Shown here: positions 28,001 through 38,761 of the stretch, one piece after another
Layout of the letters: each line of letters begins with the position of its first letter
Position numbering within the stretch: position 1 is the first letter of the stretch
Source: a virus
Length of the DNA: 64,000 nt
Strand: one strand, 5' to 3'
IMG/VR virus record: IMGVR_UViG_3300032236_001232
Location: 99,948-163,947 of that record
Position numbers and translations under genes: made by a program
Notes under the pieces: model-generated
Told to the model about the DNA's origin: nothing
The model's input: the letters and a program-made list of their open reading frames with translations, nothing else
Database searches by the model: none

Positions 28001-31000
28001 ACAGCAGTTAGATACGCATATTCTACAGGAACAACCAGTGCCTATGTTCAAGAAGGTGCTGTAAAAATAAGTTCAGTTGATCCTATAACAGCCCAGGAAG
28101 ATACTCAACATGTTTTACTAAGCCCTAACCCATCTAGCTACGAAAGGTTTGGACACAGTCTTTATATTCAACAAATAACTACAGACGACAGTAAGATTTT
28201 GTTAGTAGGCGCCCCTGAGATTTATAATCAAGGGACTGGTAATGTTTATGCTTATCGGGTAACCGCTAACACAGTTACAACTGGAACAGTTAATTTAAGT
28301 TATATCAAATCACTTAATACCGCAAGTGTAGTGTTAAGTAGTGGCGATCAATGGGGTTATTCAATCGGTGGATCTGATGCAGCAGATATCGTAGCAATTG
28401 GGGCACCTGGGCATTCTGTAGCAGGAATAGTTTCGATCTTTACTGGAACAGGACTAACTTATTCTCAGACCATTAATTCTCCATTTGGTAATCACGGTAA
28501 ATTTGGATCAGTGGTTAAAGTTTCCCCCGATGGATCTTATCTATTTGTTTCGGCTATTGATGCAAGAGGTCAAGATCAATCTTATGGAAAAGTTGCAGTA
28601 TACACATCAACTAACGGTTTATTTGTATTAGACAGTATATTAGATAATCCCTTACCTACAGTAGGAATGAAATTTGGTCAGGCCATTGATATTAATGATT
28701 CTAATACTGAGTTGGTTATTTCTGCTATAGGTAAAAATAAATCAATCGTTACTACTTTTGATACCTATAAGGATTTATTAGCAACTCAACCTGATCCTAC
28801 TACTCCTTATGCTAACAATCCTGATAGCATAGTCCTTGACAGTAACACAATATTTGATGCTGACTCTACCACATTTTATGATTCATCTACAGATTCCGGA
28901 GCAGCATACATCTATAATAGAAAAACAAATAAATTTAGATTAACCTATGAATTGGCACCAGTAAATGCCAGTTCCGGCACTAATTTTGGTTATAGTGTTG
29001 CGGTAAATGCCAACAGCATTTATGTTGGTGCACCGGCTTATAGCAGTGATGTTCCTGGAGCCTTTCATCAATTTTATAAGATTAATACAGAATCAGATAG
29101 TCTCCGCGAAATTAGAAAGCAAACTGAATTGGTAGATTTAAGCACCCTTCAAAAAGTTTCTTTAATTGACACATTTAATGAAGAAGTTGTAGAGTATCTA
29201 GATACCATTGATCCTGTAAAGGGTAGAATTGCCGGGCAAGCAGATCAGGACATAAGATACAAATCATTAACAGATCCAGCAATATATTCTGTAGGCAGCA
29301 GTTCTACAGTAACCGATCCTAACACCAATTGGTTAGATAGTCACGTCGGTGAACTATGGTGGGATCTTAGCACAGTAAAATATGTGTGGTATGAGCAGGG
29401 CGATGCAGCATATAGAAAAAATAATTGGGGGCGTGTATTCCCTGGATCCAGCATTGATATTTACGAATGGGTAGGAACTCCATACCTGCCTAGCGAGTGG
29501 AGTCAAATTGCAGATACAGTAGCAGGCTTATCTCAGGGAATTAGCGGTCAGCCAAAATATGCAAACGATTCTGTATATTCTATCAAGCAGGTTTATAATT
29601 CTGCTACCAGCTCGTTTGAGAATAGATATTATTTCTGGGTAAAAAATAAAGTAACATTGCCCGATGTTAAAAACAGAAGAATTAGTGCTGATCAAATAAC
29701 CAGTATTATTTCTAATCCAACATTATACGGATTAAAATACGCTGCCATAATTGGACAAGATTCGTTCGCATTATCCAATGTGGGCGATATGTTAATAGAT
29801 GACAGAATACATATTAATCTCACATACGACATTATCAATAATCCTATTCCTCTTCATACAGAATGGTTATTATTACAAGAAGGATTAGCTACAAGTCGTC
29901 CAAATACTTTATTAGAGAAAAAATTACTTGACAGTTTATTAGGGCACGATAGTCTTGGTAATCCAGTTCCGGATCCTGCATTATCACCAAGAGCTCGCTA
30001 TGGAATCAGTATCAGACCTCGTCAGACACTGTTTAAAAATCGTTCAGAAGCTATTAGAAATATTGTAGAGTTTTCTAATAGTGTATTGATTGAAAATAGA
30101 ATAACTGGTAATTACAGTTTTGCTAATCTGAATAAACAAGAAGCCGTGCCCGGTGTCAACAGTGGAAGATATGATGAAATCGTTGAAGACAACGAAGGAC
30201 TGTTGGTCATTGACAATAGAAGTTTTGTAAGAGCAGAGTTGTCTTGTAATATCGAAAATGGTAAAATAGTCAGCATTAATATTGACAATGCAGGACACGG
30301 TTATAAGATCAGTCCTCTAGTTAAATTACCAAATAATACAGATTCTTCTGCAGAGATCAAAACAGTTATTGATTCAAATGGCAGTGTAGTTGATACAGTC
30401 ATCGTAGATGCTGGTGCTAAATTTAGCACAGCACCGACACTGGAAGTTAGATCTTATACAGCAATCGTATTAGCCGACAATGAAAACAATGGTAAGTGGA
30501 GTGAGTTTGTCTACGATGTTCCTAATAAATCCTGGGTGCGCTTACATACACAGAAATACAATACCACATTGTATTGGACATATCACGATTGGGTCAGTGC
30601 TGATTACAACCCGTTTGTAGATTATGCTTACACTGTTGATGAAATATATCAATTAGAATCATTAGAAGATCTAAAGGCCGGCGATTATGTTAAAGTTAAG
30701 AATGGCGGATTGGGATATTATATTATAGTAGAAAGAGTGCTCGATGGCATGATGGGTGATTTCAGTGAGAATTTTAATATTGTTTACAGTGAAAATGGAA
30801 CAATTCAAATATTAGATACCGTTTGGAATTTTGCCAATAGTAATCTTAATTTTGATCAAACCAATAGTTATGATCAAACACTGTATGATCAAACACCTGA
30901 TATTGAATTAAATTATATTCTCTTAGCGTTAAGAGATGATCTATTTGTTAACGATTTAAAAGTTAATTGGAATCTATTATTCTTTAAATCAGTAAAATAT

Positions 31001-34000
31001 GCACTAAGTGAGCAGAAATTATTAGACTGGGCGTTTAAGACTTCGTTCATCAATGTGGTTAACAATGCTGGAACGCTAGACCAACGAACAGTATATAAGT
31101 TACAAAATGCCGAATACTTTGAAGATTATATTAAAGAAGTCAAGCCTTACCACACTAATATCAGAAGTTTTACCAGCAAATATAGTGTAGAAGAACCAAG
31201 CGCAACATTTACAACTGACTTTGATCTTCCTGCCTATTATGATCAAGCCGCTAACCAATTTACCAGTATAGAGATTCTTGCTAGTGAAAGTTCGTCGTTA
31301 TTTACTATAACCAACACTTTAACTAATGTGTATCCTTGGAAATCATGGACCGATAATTATCTAACCAGCGGGACTGTTCGCACGAATCTTATTGGGATGA
31401 AGTTTGACCGAATTAGTAGAGGGCCTGAAATTAGCAATGTTACAACTGTTGATAATTTTATCTGTAATGGTTCTGATAATGAATTTGTATTAACATGGGT
31501 GGCACAACCTAATAAATCTCTGATTACAATTACATTAGATGGTTCATTAGTTTTGGGGTCTGATTATACAGTGACTTACTATGACGAAGATTATGGTCAG
31601 TTTGCAGGCGAATACTACAAGAGTAGAAATAAAATTGTATTCTTAAATTATACACCAAATGATGGACAAATCTTAACGGTGTCTTACTATAAGAAAACTG
31701 ATTCATTAAATTCTATAGATAGAATTTTAAATTATTATACAGCAACTTCTGGTATGCCTGGGTTAGATCTCGGGCAGTTGATGACAGGAATCGTATATCC
31801 TAAAACACGAGTCGAAGGATTAATGTTTGATTATTCCACAGATTGGGATGTGTATAGAGGATTTGATACAACATCATATGCTGACAGTGTTGGATTTTAT
31901 ACCAGCACAACTGCTAGTTCTGCTTCTTCATTAATTGGAGGAACATGGACATCGATTCAATTGTCTAGCACAACTGGAGTTGCCTTGGGACAGTATGTCA
32001 ACGTAGCCAGCACATTAACACAAATCTTCACAACTGCTACAGTTAGAGTGGTTGGTATAAACACAACTACTAATATTGTTAAGTTTAATACCACAACATA
32101 CACAACAATTCCATTAGGTTCTACTATAGAATTTTGGACACTAGATTCTGAAATGAGTATTCTTGACAGTGCTATTGAAGGTGGCACATGGAATACTTCT
32201 ACAAGAATAGGTGCCTTAGGAATTAACCCAGAAGATATTATTATTGATGGTGATGGTTTTATTACTCCTAATACTAGCTATGCACCAGAAGAACTAGTTC
32301 CTGGCGAAGTTAACGAAAGTTTAGGAATAAATGTTTACACTAAAAATCCACAAGGTGGGCCCGTTGTTCTTAGCTCTTATGTTAATATTTCAGCAGGGAC
32401 AACTACTACCAGTGTGTTAGGAATTGTCCCTCCAAGTTCTGATAATATCATAGTATCGTTTAATAATACTATTTTTACCTATATTACAGGCACTAATTTT
32501 ACCGCTAATACTTACACTATTAATTGGGCAACTAATGAGCTCGTTGTTCCACCGCAGTCTGTTAGTGGCAATTTAGGTTATACTATTGTCAGCATAGGTG
32601 GTGGAAGACACGATCAAGAAGCCGGAGTGATAGATTCCTCCAGCGTTTCTGTTATTGGAACATCCACAGTTCAGGCACAGAGTTTATCCTCTTATCAAAC
32701 TGTGAAAAGTGCTTATGTAACAGTTAACGGGCAGAAAATTGAGTCCACAGGAACCGGTGTTTATTATGAATTAACTTATGCTAATTCAGTTAACCGTAGA
32801 GCTGCTGTTAATGTTTATAGATTGCCTATTGATAAAACCAATACTGTAACTGCATGGTTCTTTGGAACATATAACAAATATTTTAATGAAGTTAAGGAAG
32901 AAACATTTGCTATTACTGGTAGCACCTATTACACATTGTCTTATCCTCCGGGTAATATAGAGCCGGTAGCAGAAGAAGCCATTGTGGAATTATACGATCC
33001 TGCCACTGGGTATCGTAACATTCTCAGACCTCCACATACTGATTATTATAAAGTTGTTAATCTTTACAGCACTACATTCCCAATTAACAATACAGGAACC
33101 TATACTCTAGGTAGCAAGTTAAGAGTATATGTTAATGGTATTGAACTAAAACCAGGATTTGAATACAGTGTAGTAGGTGGAACACAGGTTGCAATTAATT
33201 TTGGTATCTGTCAGGTCAATGACGTAGTAGCCATATTATCGAAGCCGGCAACACCTAACTATGATTATGATATTGTAGGTAATGTATTATCGTTAGAGCC
33301 GGGATTCTCCACCAGTAAACAGCTCAAAGTTATCACTTATACTAACCATGATAACATGTTTATTAGAACAGAGCAATTCACGGGTCTTGCTGGTCGTAGA
33401 TATCAAATCAGCCGTCCGGCACTGAATGACAATTATGTCTGGGTTATTGTCAACGGTGTTCCTTTAGTTAATAAACTAGATTATGAAATACTGGATGATT
33501 TTGTAACAGTTCAAATAAGTTCGAGATTTGAGCATACAGCAAGCGATAACATAACCATCATATCGATCAGCGACTCACCGTTGGCTACCACTGTGTTGGG
33601 TTATCGTGTATTCAATGACATCTTCAACAGAACACATTTTAAGAGACTAAGCAAACAGAATACTACATACTTGACACGGCCATTATCGTTTACTGATACT
33701 GAGATATATGTAGCAGATGCCAGTGTATTAACTCCACCTCTAGTGTCTAAAAATATGCCCGGTGTTGTAATTATTGACGGTGAAAGAATTGAATTCTTTA
33801 CAGTTACAGGTAATGTTCTGGGGCAGTTACGCAGAACAACATTAGGAACAGCACCTAGCTTTCACAGTGAAGAAAATACCAAAGTTATTGATCAAGGGCT
33901 TGATCAAACAGTTCCGTTCAAAGAAAATATCTACAAACAGGTATTATTAACTTCAACATTGACTAATACCTATTCAATTAGCCCAACTAATTATGTTGTC

Positions 34001-34618
34001 AATACCGGAACATACCATCAATTTACCAATGATGGAATAACTTTTGTCGATGGTATTGATGCCAAGGATCAAGTTGAAGTCAATTACGGTGGTAGACGAT
34101 TAAGCAAGGTAGGAACTTTCTACCAAGATATTTCTGTATTCCCAGACACTCCTAAATTCAATTATCTAGGAACTGTTACATCGGTTAGTCTATTACCAGC
34201 AACCACAGCAATAGGTGATGGGTATATTGTAACCGATTCAAATCAAGTTTGGATTTATGAAAATTCCACTGAATTACAATCAGTAAATGGATATGTCTAT
34301 CATGGGCTGGATTATAGAGAGCCAGAGTTTACTATAGATATTGATTCACAGCAAATTACGTTAAATATTGAAAATGGAGTTCAGGAAGGGGTTAAACTTA
34401 CCTTGGTTAAACGTGAAATTTCTTCGGTATGGAATGATCAAATCAGTTCCGAATCGACTAAATCTTTAATGGAGAGTAGCACAACCCAGGCCAAGTTCTT
34501 ACAGGCCAGACCAGCCGAACTACCAGATAAGTATTATTATGGAGGTGATCCTGCCCTTGCAGGCGATGATGGATACGCTATAACCACTGATCAAGACCAG
34601 CCGCTAGAAGGATATTAA
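22049..34618 (+). CDS. Giant 4189-residue baseplate/tail structural protein with FG-GAP propeller
   Basis: One uninterrupted frame of 12.6 kb. The N-terminus ([40 protein letters not shown]) matches giant virion proteins that follow gp6 in marine T4-like phages, in the place of T4 gp7. Seven FG-GAP-like repeats ([12 protein letters not shown] type) occur at about residues 1896, 1969, 2051, 2114, 2161, 2221 and 2324, the number needed for an integrin-alpha-like beta-propeller. The C-terminal third (about 3000-4180) is rich in short beta units such as [14 protein letters not shown] and [14 protein letters not shown]. The likely role is the outer wedge and fibre attachment; a glycan- or protein-binding propeller is inferred. 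Confidence 0.8.
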   Translation: MASKDIKSVNLLPEFLRTDKNSKFLSSTIDQLINPAQLERIDGYIGSAITPNYVSTSDIYVSETSQLRRDYQLEPACIVKDSLGTINDVIGIDDLTNEISLYGGHVDNFDRLYRSNFYSYDPHIDWDKFVNYQNYYWLVTGPDNFIITGNNLNITTDILGQPAYTYNGTALLNGMKVRFEGTVSPESYLGKDFFVEGVGTGIKLIPYDNLSSSEAITTLYIEHFDADPFDDYPFDGYKNLPETPEYITINRASRDLNSWSRYNRWVHKDVIRVSAESTNQQPVYPANKRARRPIIEFKADLKLYNHGNVGIPDVDLIDTVTTDAFSIVEGSAGYYVDGILLEQGHTVIFTADTDSLVRSKIYQVNYVIIQDRTRLVLQEIAAPIAGSITSAVLGDKNSGTSWWFDGDYWVYAQQHTTVNQAPLFELFDNKGHSYSDINYYKSNFAGNKIFGYEIGTIYDPILQFKIKYRNSVGTGSYLFKNYFMTDTISISVDSQTTDIISTGITYCKFSTANGDTYANVWSLADPYPIPTLVSPVTGDTYYEPPLGLTNNPLNGAISSLTLSEIADHVNNSYRRLISNVNPLAFAQLFIGKKEHSLIDAIDLAAEQYNQYKLAFLKKIAQIDNQTDPVAAVDQALNELNSDKDTLSPYYWSDMAPYGTDKITRKWTVTNSRNKIYSITSDYDPAVLSMRAVLVYLNRVQLLRDIDYTFEINDSSVKILVDLTVGDTIVIDDYTNTVGNFVPSTPTKLGLYPKYTPKIFNDNTYVDQETVVIQGHDGSIMIAYNDYRDAIILEFEKRIFNNIKAEYRSELLDSNTVIPGAFRNTQFTVDEIKAIINGEFNNWAGINGIEITNNSAFDTGNPFTWNYTNTYNSNIDENLIGSWRAIYKYFYDTDRPHTAPWEMLGIAIKPDWWDDLYGVAPYTSGNTVLWEDIAAGRINGTVNTLYVRDGLLDLLPVDEYGDLVDPTELIVQDNSITPTKINSLWAFNEQGPAETAWRRSSYWPFVLQKLMALTKPADYAALLYDPIRLTKNISDQWSYGDDHKFLSPGIVKIHGNNGDITTGYSVFVSEAGRQRTGNYINELSSDLSYVDFNLFYKVGGFISKNKMQVIIDAIDPTSSSSGAILPPEDYSLILNTSNPVKVTAISGIIVQKSNGKFIVRGYDNFRPYFNTYSPVRNATTPTITVGGVSQPFVIWKSSSSGGETGLTDAEITTAQSATYGVFYQKGQIVSYSDRFYRVKIDHKSGDTFNANYFQLLPSLPIDGGVSVQTAIRYDKKLVQIPYGTKFDKIQDVYDLIIGYGTWLEDQGFIFDQFNNDLQTILDWKFSGKEFLFWTTQNWADNSVITLSPFADQIKFYSTDSVVDNIFNNFYRRTILQVNGKAFRNSNLSVNRDNGTCTIRTSNTPQGIYFAVLNNVQKEHAMVFKNTTMFNDTIYDIETGYRQRRMKLVGFRTAGWNGDYFSPGFIYDAAVVEDWKTYTDYRYADVVRFNGNYYSANKNIAGTTAFDFNKWTVLRSKPSADLIPNFDYKISQFEDFYSLDIDNFDLAQQKMAQHLTGYTPRVYLNNIFTNPISQYKFYQGYIKEKGTRNAITKLAKASIHNLQGDIEYNEEWAFRIGHYGSYETFKELEVSLVEGTFIENPQIVKLIDSVPSVPNDLIYYSTATSWSIVPTEYVASTTFVTTSSTDIFQLPIAGYVNFDDIEYTAYSETDVLAIAQSDKTIKRGDTVWVAAKKNNDWGVFRYSLSKSRIIGAKVEFGTTGELTLITDKTHYLSTGDIIAIYECDSRIDGIYTVKSVNKFTEFTIDYAAANSITSLASTGLLFKFVNSRYSFYDQLPSDNTLLQFPINTKVWVDDDGTGNWVVYQKVKNYNRYSVSGATTASREELGWSLTKAKNSNIFMAGAPGYKTANNTGTVFVYAEKPNGVEIKLRYGLNESTAIYYSPGCDAEFGYSLAYDDRDFIGSAGSTGYGLFFAGAPGASGTRSNDVTAVRYAYSTGTTSAYVQEGAVKISSVDPITAQEDTQHVLLSPNPSSYERFGHSLYIQQITTDDSKILLVGAPEIYNQGTGNVYAYRVTANTVTTGTVNLSYIKSLNTASVVLSSGDQWGYSIGGSDAADIVAIGAPGHSVAGIVSIFTGTGLTYSQTINSPFGNHGKFGSVVKVSPDGSYLFVSAIDARGQDQSYGKVAVYTSTNGLFVLDSILDNPLPTVGMKFGQAIDINDSNTELVISAIGKNKSIVTTFDTYKDLLATQPDPTTPYANNPDSIVLDSNTIFDADSTTFYDSSTDSGAAYIYNRKTNKFRLTYELAPVNASSGTNFGYSVAVNANSIYVGAPAYSSDVPGAFHQFYKINTESDSLREIRKQTELVDLSTLQKVSLIDTFNEEVVEYLDTIDPVKGRIAGQADQDIRYKSLTDPAIYSVGSSSTVTDPNTNWLDSHVGELWWDLSTVKYVWYEQGDAAYRKNNWGRVFPGSSIDIYEWVGTPYLPSEWSQIADTVAGLSQGISGQPKYANDSVYSIKQVYNSATSSFENRYYFWVKNKVTLPDVKNRRISADQITSIISNPTLYGLKYAAIIGQDSFALSNVGDMLIDDRIHINLTYDIINNPIPLHTEWLLLQEGLATSRPNTLLEKKLLDSLLGHDSLGNPVPDPALSPRARYGISIRPRQTLFKNRSEAIRNIVEFSNSVLIENRITGNYSFANLNKQEAVPGVNSGRYDEIVEDNEGLLVIDNRSFVRAELSCNIENGKIVSINIDNAGHGYKISPLVKLPNNTDSSAEIKTVIDSNGSVVDTVIVDAGAKFSTAPTLEVRSYTAIVLADNENNGKWSEFVYDVPNKSWVRLHTQKYNTTLYWTYHDWVSADYNPFVDYAYTVDEIYQLESLEDLKAGDYVKVKNGGLGYYIIVERVLDGMMGDFSENFNIVYSENGTIQILDTVWNFANSNLNFDQTNSYDQTLYDQTPDIELNYILLALRDDLFVNDLKVNWNLLFFKSVKYALSEQKLLDWAFKTSFINVVNNAGTLDQRTVYKLQNAEYFEDYIKEVKPYHTNIRSFTSKYSVEEPSATFTTDFDLPAYYDQAANQFTSIEILASESSSLFTITNTLTNVYPWKSWTDNYLTSGTVRTNLIGMKFDRISRGPEISNVTTVDNFICNGSDNEFVLTWVAQPNKSLITITLDGSLVLGSDYTVTYYDEDYGQFAGEYYKSRNKIVFLNYTPNDGQILTVSYYKKTDSLNSIDRILNYYTATSGMPGLDLGQLMTGIVYPKTRVEGLMFDYSTDWDVYRGFDTTSYADSVGFYTSTTASSASSLIGGTWTSIQLSSTTGVALGQYVNVASTLTQIFTTATVRVVGINTTTNIVKFNTTTYTTIPLGSTIEFWTLDSEMSILDSAIEGGTWNTSTRIGALGINPEDIIIDGDGFITPNTSYAPEELVPGEVNESLGINVYTKNPQGGPVVLSSYVNISAGTTTTSVLGIVPPSSDNIIVSFNNTIFTYITGTNFTANTYTINWATNELVVPPQSVSGNLGYTIVSIGGGRHDQEAGVIDSSSVSVIGTSTVQAQSLSSYQTVKSAYVTVNGQKIESTGTGVYYELTYANSVNRRAAVNVYRLPIDKTNTVTAWFFGTYNKYFNEVKEETFAITGSTYYTLSYPPGNIEPVAEEAIVELYDPATGYRNILRPPHTDYYKVVNLYSTTFPINNTGTYTLGSKLRVYVNGIELKPGFEYSVVGGTQVAINFGICQVNDVVAILSKPATPNYDYDIVGNVLSLEPGFSTSKQLKVITYTNHDNMFIRTEQFTGLAGRRYQISRPALNDNYVWVIVNGVPLVNKLDYEILDDFVTVQISSRFEHTASDNITIISISDSPLATTVLGYRVFNDIFNRTHFKRLSKQNTTYLTRPLSFTDTEIYVADASVLTPPLVSKNMPGVVIIDGERIEFFTVTGNVLGQLRRTTLGTAPSFHSEENTKVIDQGLDQTVPFKENIYKQVLLTSTLTNTYSISPTNYVVNTGTYHQFTNDGITFVDGIDAKDQVEVNYGGRRLSKVGTFYQDISVFPDTPKFNYLGTVTSVSLLPATTAIGDGYIVTDSNQVWIYENSTELQSVNGYVYHGLDYREPEFTIDIDSQQITLNIENGVQEGVKLTLVKREISSVWNDQISSESTKSLMESSTTQAKFLQARPAELPDKYYYGGDPALAGDDGYAITTDQDQPLEGY

Positions 34619-34619
34619 G

Positions 34620-35414
34620 ATGCCAAAGATTTCACAATTACCTGTTATTACAACAGCAACCAATGAGACATATTTTCTTGTTGAGGATCACAGGCTGGCC
34701 AAACGTGCGTCGTATCAAGACATTCTAAATCAAGTATCTAGAGGTCCTAGTGGGCCAACTGGTCCAAGCGGAACAGGACCACAAGGTCCTAGCGGCCCGA
34801 ATGGAACAGATGGTGCTCATGGAGTAACCGGGCCACAAGGACCGCAAGGCGCAGTAGGCCCACAAGGTCCTATCGGTTATACAGGATATGCTGGTGCTCA
34901 GGGACCGCAGGGTGTTACCGGACCGCAAGGTCCTAGCGGTCCTAGCGGAGTTAGTAATATAGCAGGGCCACAAGGACCGGTTGGACCAAGCGGAGCAGGT
35001 GCCCAAGGCCCACAGGGTGTAACTGGCCCACAAGGACCAGTTGGTCCGACAGGAGCAGGTGCCCAAGGTCCGCAGGGTCCGAGTGGATCTTCCGGTCCAC
35101 GTGGATTTGTTGGTGCCCAGGGACCACAAGGACCCAGTGGAGTTAGTAATGTAGCAGGACCACAAGGACCCAGTGGACCACAAGGTGCCGGAGCCCAAGG
35201 TCCGCAAGGTCCTCAGGGAGCATCGGGTCCACAAGGAGTTAGTGGGCCAAGCGGTCCAAGCGGTCCAAGTGGAGCAAACGCTATAACAATAGTGTCGGTC
35301 CCTGCTAATAGCAGTAGTTCTGGAACAGTTGGGCAAATTGCCTATTCTGGGGACTTTGTCTATATATGTGTTGCTACCAATACATGGCGTAAACTCTATG
35401 CCACCACCTTTTAA
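34620..35414 (+). CDS. Collagen-like tail fibre protein
   Basis: A 264-residue protein with three parts. A short N-terminal anchor is [20 protein letters not shown] (residues 1-40). Gly-X-Y repeats dominated by GPQ, GPS and GAQ triplets run from about 42 to 215. A C-terminal knob contains [20 protein letters not shown] and WRKLYATTF. The anchor and the knob are both common in phage fibre proteins. The repeats would form a collagen-type triple helix as a rigid rod. The codon-level repeats are near-identical in places, so unequal crossover length change is likely. Confidence 0.88.
   Translation: MPKISQLPVITTATNETYFLVEDHRLAKRASYQDILNQVSRGPSGPTGPSGTGPQGPSGPNGTDGAHGVTGPQGPQGAVGPQGPIGYTGYAGAQGPQGVTGPQGPSGPSGVSNIAGPQGPVGPSGAGAQGPQGVTGPQGPVGPTGAGAQGPQGPSGSSGPRGFVGAQGPQGPSGVSNVAGPQGPSGPQGAGAQGPQGPQGASGPQGVSGPSGPSGPSGANAITIVSVPANSSSSGTVGQIAYSGDFVYICVATNTWRKLYATTF
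34737..35275 (+). repeat. Collagen-like Gly-X-Y coding repeats
   Basis: About 175 residues of imperfect GGACCACAAGGTCCT-like units coding for Gly-Pro-Gln-Gly-Pro-Ser triplets. Larger modules also repeat, such as the [15 protein letters not shown] type and the [11 protein letters not shown] type. The antisense frame is open but is only a shadow of the repeat. Confidence 0.85.
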
Positions 35415-35419
35415 TATAG

Positions 35420-35427
35420 CATAAATA
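35420..35427 (+). promoter_or_regulatory. Late promoter CATAAATA 5 nt before ATG
   Basis: CATAAATA ends five bases before the ATG at 35433, the same spacing as before 2288 and 18156. It sits in the 18-base gap after the collagen-like gene. Confidence 0.42.
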
Positions 35428-35432
35428 TCACT

Positions 35433-36062
35433 ATGAATAATACAGCAACCATTAGAAAACCCGACGAGCAAGGCGCTATCAGCATTCAAGGGCACATTAA
35501 AATTTTCGATCCTGTATCTAAAGAAGTTTTTATTGACAAGCGTAATGCCATCCATTATGAGAATTTTTCTCTAGCATTAGCAAGAAGTTTAAGTAGTCAA
35601 GGCTTTGGAACCATTGCTGAAATGGCGTTTGGTAATGGTGGAACACGAGTTGGGGAAACTGGTATCATTACATACCTAACCCCTAATACAGTTGGCACAA
35701 ACAGCGCTCTGTATAATGAAACTTATATCAAGACTGTAGATCCTAAATTACCAGAAAGTCTAGATCCAGCAAGAAATTTTATGGAAGTTAGACATGTTTT
35801 AGGAACTGCTTATAGTGATATTTTAGTCAGTTGTTTATTAGACTTTGGTGAGCCCTCTGGTCAGGCAGCTTTTGATAATGCCACCAATACCGATGGTCAA
35901 TTCGTTTTTGATGAGTTAGGACTTAAGGCCTACAGTCCAGAAGGTCCGGGGATGGGAGATTTATTAACTCATGTTATTTTTCATCCTGTTCAAAAATCAT
36001 TGAACAGAATGATACAAATTGATTATACAGTAAGGGTTCAAAGTCTTACTAACGGAATTTAA
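35433..36062 (+). CDS. Virion structural protein of the tail-fibre cluster
   Basis: A 209-residue protein of a family that often accompanies fibre genes in T4-like phages. It has IQGHIKIFDPVSKEVFIDKR and NAIHYENFSLALARSLSS near the N-terminus, and GDLLTHVIFHPVQKSLNRM near the end. It is mixed alpha/beta with no enzymatic motif. It lies between the collagen-like gene and three paralogous fibre genes, three bases before the next start. It is likely a fibre or baseplate attachment component. Not matched to a specific T4 gene product. Confidence 0.6.
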   Translation: MNNTATIRKPDEQGAISIQGHIKIFDPVSKEVFIDKRNAIHYENFSLALARSLSSQGFGTIAEMAFGNGGTRVGETGIITYLTPNTVGTNSALYNETYIKTVDPKLPESLDPARNFMEVRHVLGTAYSDILVSCLLDFGEPSGQAAFDNATNTDGQFVFDELGLKAYSPEGPGMGDLLTHVIFHPVQKSLNRMIQIDYTVRVQSLTNGI

Positions 36063-36064
36063 GT

Positions 36065-37420
36065 ATGTCCTACACGTTGAAATTTTCTGATAGCACTAAA
36101 ACCACAGACATTGTGGTTCCCGCCATGCCTCCTGGCATTAACACTGTTGACACCAGTCTAAGTTTAGTAGGACGGGGTTATCCTAATTATGGCGAAAAGG
36201 TAGCAGAAAATTTCCTACATCTGTTGGAAAATTTTGCCAGTTCAGTTCCTCCAGAAAACCCAATTGAAGGGCAGTTATGGTATGATACTAGTGATCCTAA
36301 TAATAAAGTTTTACGGATCATGGATGGAACTGTTTCCAGCACTCGTTGGCCCAGTGTTACAGGAATATATCAACAGTCTACCGATCCAAAGTTAGAAGCC
36401 ACACAAGGTCTTAAAACAGGTGATATTTGGGTTGACATAGGAAAAAATCAGCTTAAGATTTACAGTGCTGGAAATTGGACTACTGTAGGCCCTTCTACAT
36501 CAACTGATACAGGCGCTTTTGTTGCTACTTTACCTGCGGTTTCAGGCGGACCATACAATGTTATCTTAAACAAAGTAGACGGAGCAGTTATATCGGTTGT
36601 TGCAGGTGATGCATTTACTCCTAATCCGGTAATAGATGGGTTTACTTCATTGACTACTGGGACTAATTTAGTCACCGGTTCAATTCTTAATGGAACTGCG
36701 TTAGCCGCACTAAACTTTTCTATCAATGGCACATTGTATTCAGCATCGGGATTTTTAAGGAAAAATAATTCCGGTGGAGAAACAATTACGGGTAAAGTTG
36801 TATATAAAACACCCGCTGATCAATCAGCTGCTCTTGGTCGAGACGGAGTGGTAATCTACAAATCAGATGATTCAGCATCAAACTATACTCAATTTTATAA
36901 GAGTGTTAACGATGCTGTAATTCTTAACAACACCGCTGGTGGAAAAATAATTTTCAAAACCAAAGGTGTTACTGCCGGTCTAACAGAATCTGTATCAATT
37001 GAAAAAACATTAGTTAAAGTTGGTGTAACTACCGAAGCCTCTAGCACTACAACCGGTGCGTTAGTAGTCACAGGTGGAGTAGCTGTTGGCGGTAATCTTT
37101 ATATCGGTAATAAATTATACGTTAATGGTATTAATTTAAACACTGCTACTTTATCTTTATCAAATACAGCAGTATCAACATCAACTACAACAGGTGCATT
37201 AATTGTAGCCGGTGGAGTTGGTATTGGTGGTAGTTTGTATGTTGACGAAACAGTTGTAACAAAGACTTATACCGTAACAACATTACCGACTCCTTCTCAA
37301 GGAATGCGAGCATTTGTTAGTGATGCCAATACCAATACATTCTATAGTGTTGCTGTTTCTGGATCTCCGAACTACTATGTTCCTGTATTTTATGACGGAT
37401 CTAATTGGCGAATAGGATAA
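36065..37420 (+). CDS. Tail fibre paralog A
   Basis: A 451-residue protein. The N-terminal module has SLSLVGRGYPNYGEKVAENF, then PIEGQLWYDTSD and TGDIWVDIGKNQLKIY. This module is shared with the proteins at 37427 and 38762. The C-terminal part contains two near-repeats of STTTGALVVTGGVAVGGNLY type (about residues 338-362 and 377-400), common in phage fibre shafts, and ends in a small beta-rich tip. Virion attachment by the shared N-module and variable tips are inferred. Confidence 0.7.
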   Translation: MSYTLKFSDSTKTTDIVVPAMPPGINTVDTSLSLVGRGYPNYGEKVAENFLHLLENFASSVPPENPIEGQLWYDTSDPNNKVLRIMDGTVSSTRWPSVTGIYQQSTDPKLEATQGLKTGDIWVDIGKNQLKIYSAGNWTTVGPSTSTDTGAFVATLPAVSGGPYNVILNKVDGAVISVVAGDAFTPNPVIDGFTSLTTGTNLVTGSILNGTALAALNFSINGTLYSASGFLRKNNSGGETITGKVVYKTPADQSAALGRDGVVIYKSDDSASNYTQFYKSVNDAVILNNTAGGKIIFKTKGVTAGLTESVSIEKTLVKVGVTTEASSTTTGALVVTGGVAVGGNLYIGNKLYVNGINLNTATLSLSNTAVSTSTTTGALIVAGGVGIGGSLYVDETVVTKTYTVTTLPTPSQGMRAFVSDANTNTFYSVAVSGSPNYYVPVFYDGSNWRIG

Positions 37421-37426
37421 AATTGA

Positions 37427-38410
37427 ATGTCTTACACAATAAAAAACACTGACGGCACTACTCTGTTACTATTAGCAGATGGTACTGTAGATGAAATTAC
37501 AACCAGTTTAGCCTTAATTGGTAAAAATTATACTGGGTTCGGTCAAGAATATAATAACAATCTTGTTAAGCTATTAGCAAATTCAGCAAATAGTGCTAAT
37601 AATCCTCCACGTAGTCCTCTTAAAGGGCAACTGTGGTATGACACAACAGCAAAAAGAGTTAAGGTCTATGATGGAAGTTTTAAATCCATCAGTGGCGCAA
37701 TTATATCTTCCACTCAACCGTCAACATTGGTTGCCGGCGATCTATGGTGGGATAATACTAACGATCAATTAAAAGTTTATACAGGAAGCACTTCTACAGT
37801 AATAGGTCCTGCATTTTCTAAATTAATTGGTGATAACGGTTTTATTTTACCTGCAGTTAGTGTTAGAGATATTGATAACAATGTTAAAAACGTAACTTTA
37901 CTTAAAAATTATGGTGTGACATTAGGATATGTTGCATCGGATCCATTTGTTATCAGCACTATTACGAATTTTTCATACCTAACATCCGGCACTACGACCT
38001 CTACAGTTAAAGGATTGACTGTATTAGGTGATATACAATATAGTGGAAAAATTTCAAACAAGTATCTAACATTAGATTTAAACTTGAGTAATATTACTAC
38101 ATTGGACAACTTATACGAATCTAATTCTGTAAATGTAACTACTCAAAATTCTAGAATCGCACAGGTATTGAGATCAGTTTTTCCAATCAACACCGGGATA
38201 GATCCAATACCTAATTATTATGCAGCCACGTTAAAAGAAACAGGAGTCCCGGTTAATAGCGAAGTTAGAGTTTTATTAAGCTCAACTGCTAATTCTTATG
38301 TATATCAGATTAGACTTTTTACGGCAGATCATACTGGTGGATGGGTAGGTAAGAGCACTGGAGCCGCTTACACGGCCACTAATGTTATAAGTGAATTTTC
38401 AAGGATTTAA
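37427..38410 (+). CDS. Tail fibre paralog B
   Basis: A 327-residue protein with the same N-terminal module as its neighbours: SLALIGKNYTGFGQEYNNNL, then SPLKGQLWYDTTAKRVKVYD and AGDLWWDNTNDQLKVYTGS. It diverges after about residue 120, where a beta-rich domain of unknown type follows, ending WVGKSTGAAYTATNVISEFS. The start ATG is six bases after the preceding stop, without a strong ribosome site. It probably arose by tandem duplication with tip replacement. Confidence 0.68.
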   Translation: MSYTIKNTDGTTLLLLADGTVDEITTSLALIGKNYTGFGQEYNNNLVKLLANSANSANNPPRSPLKGQLWYDTTAKRVKVYDGSFKSISGAIISSTQPSTLVAGDLWWDNTNDQLKVYTGSTSTVIGPAFSKLIGDNGFILPAVSVRDIDNNVKNVTLLKNYGVTLGYVASDPFVISTITNFSYLTSGTTTSTVKGLTVLGDIQYSGKISNKYLTLDLNLSNITTLDNLYESNSVNVTTQNSRIAQVLRSVFPINTGIDPIPNYYAATLKETGVPVNSEVRVLLSSTANSYVYQIRLFTADHTGGWVGKSTGAAYTATNVISEFSRI

Positions 38411-38415
38411 AATAT

Positions 38416-38754
38416 ATGACCGTTATAACCGAAGTATTCAAATCAGACACTGCTCTTGCAGACGGAACTGTGGTTGCCATAGGTGGAACGGCGGAGATTG
38501 TTGCCTGCTCAAACGGGGACAGGGTAGTTGGTATAGTATCCGGCAGTAATCAAACCGATGTAACAGTGGTGATCAAAGGGCGAATTCAAATTAGATGTGA
38601 TTCTTCGGTTAATAAGGGAGATAGACTAGTAGCCGCAGATAATGGTAGAGCAAGGGTTACTCAACCCGGGCATCCAGAAGTATTTGCTATTGCCTTGGAA
38701 GATTCTCGATCAGGTAATTGGGGTAGGGATTTGGTCTCAGTATGGGTCTTATAA
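38416..38754 (+). CDS. Stand-alone fibre tip-like beta domain protein
   Basis: A 112-residue protein beginning MTVITEVFKSDTALADGTVV. Its body (GDRVVGIVSGSNQTDVTVVI, KGRIQIRCDSSVNKGDRLVA) parallels the C-terminal domain of the protein at 38762 (VIGIVSKNP, ALKGRVSCKICGTVEKGDLL). It therefore looks like the same beta fold, separated from or donor to a neighbouring fibre. It lies between paralogs B and C. A tip, adaptor or chaperone role is inferred. Confidence 0.62.
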   Translation: MTVITEVFKSDTALADGTVVAIGGTAEIVACSNGDRVVGIVSGSNQTDVTVVIKGRIQIRCDSSVNKGDRLVAADNGRARVTQPGHPEVFAIALEDSRSGNWGRDLVSVWVL

Positions 38755-38757
38755 ATA
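38750..38757 (+). promoter_or_regulatory. Late promoter TATAAATA 4 nt before ATG
   Basis: An exact TATAAATA ends four bases before the ATG at 38762 and includes the preceding gene's stop TAA. No ribosome-binding purine run lies between them. Confidence 0.5.
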
Positions 38758-38761
38758 AATT

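Noticed and set aside
34737-35275. CRISPR-like repeat array
   Set aside because: The repeats are contiguous coding triplets for Gly-X-Y without spacers.
34725-35555. 276-residue minus-strand ORF opposite the collagen-like gene
   Set aside because: It is the complement of the Gly-X-Y repeats, giving Trp/Thr/Leu-rich low-complexity sequence.
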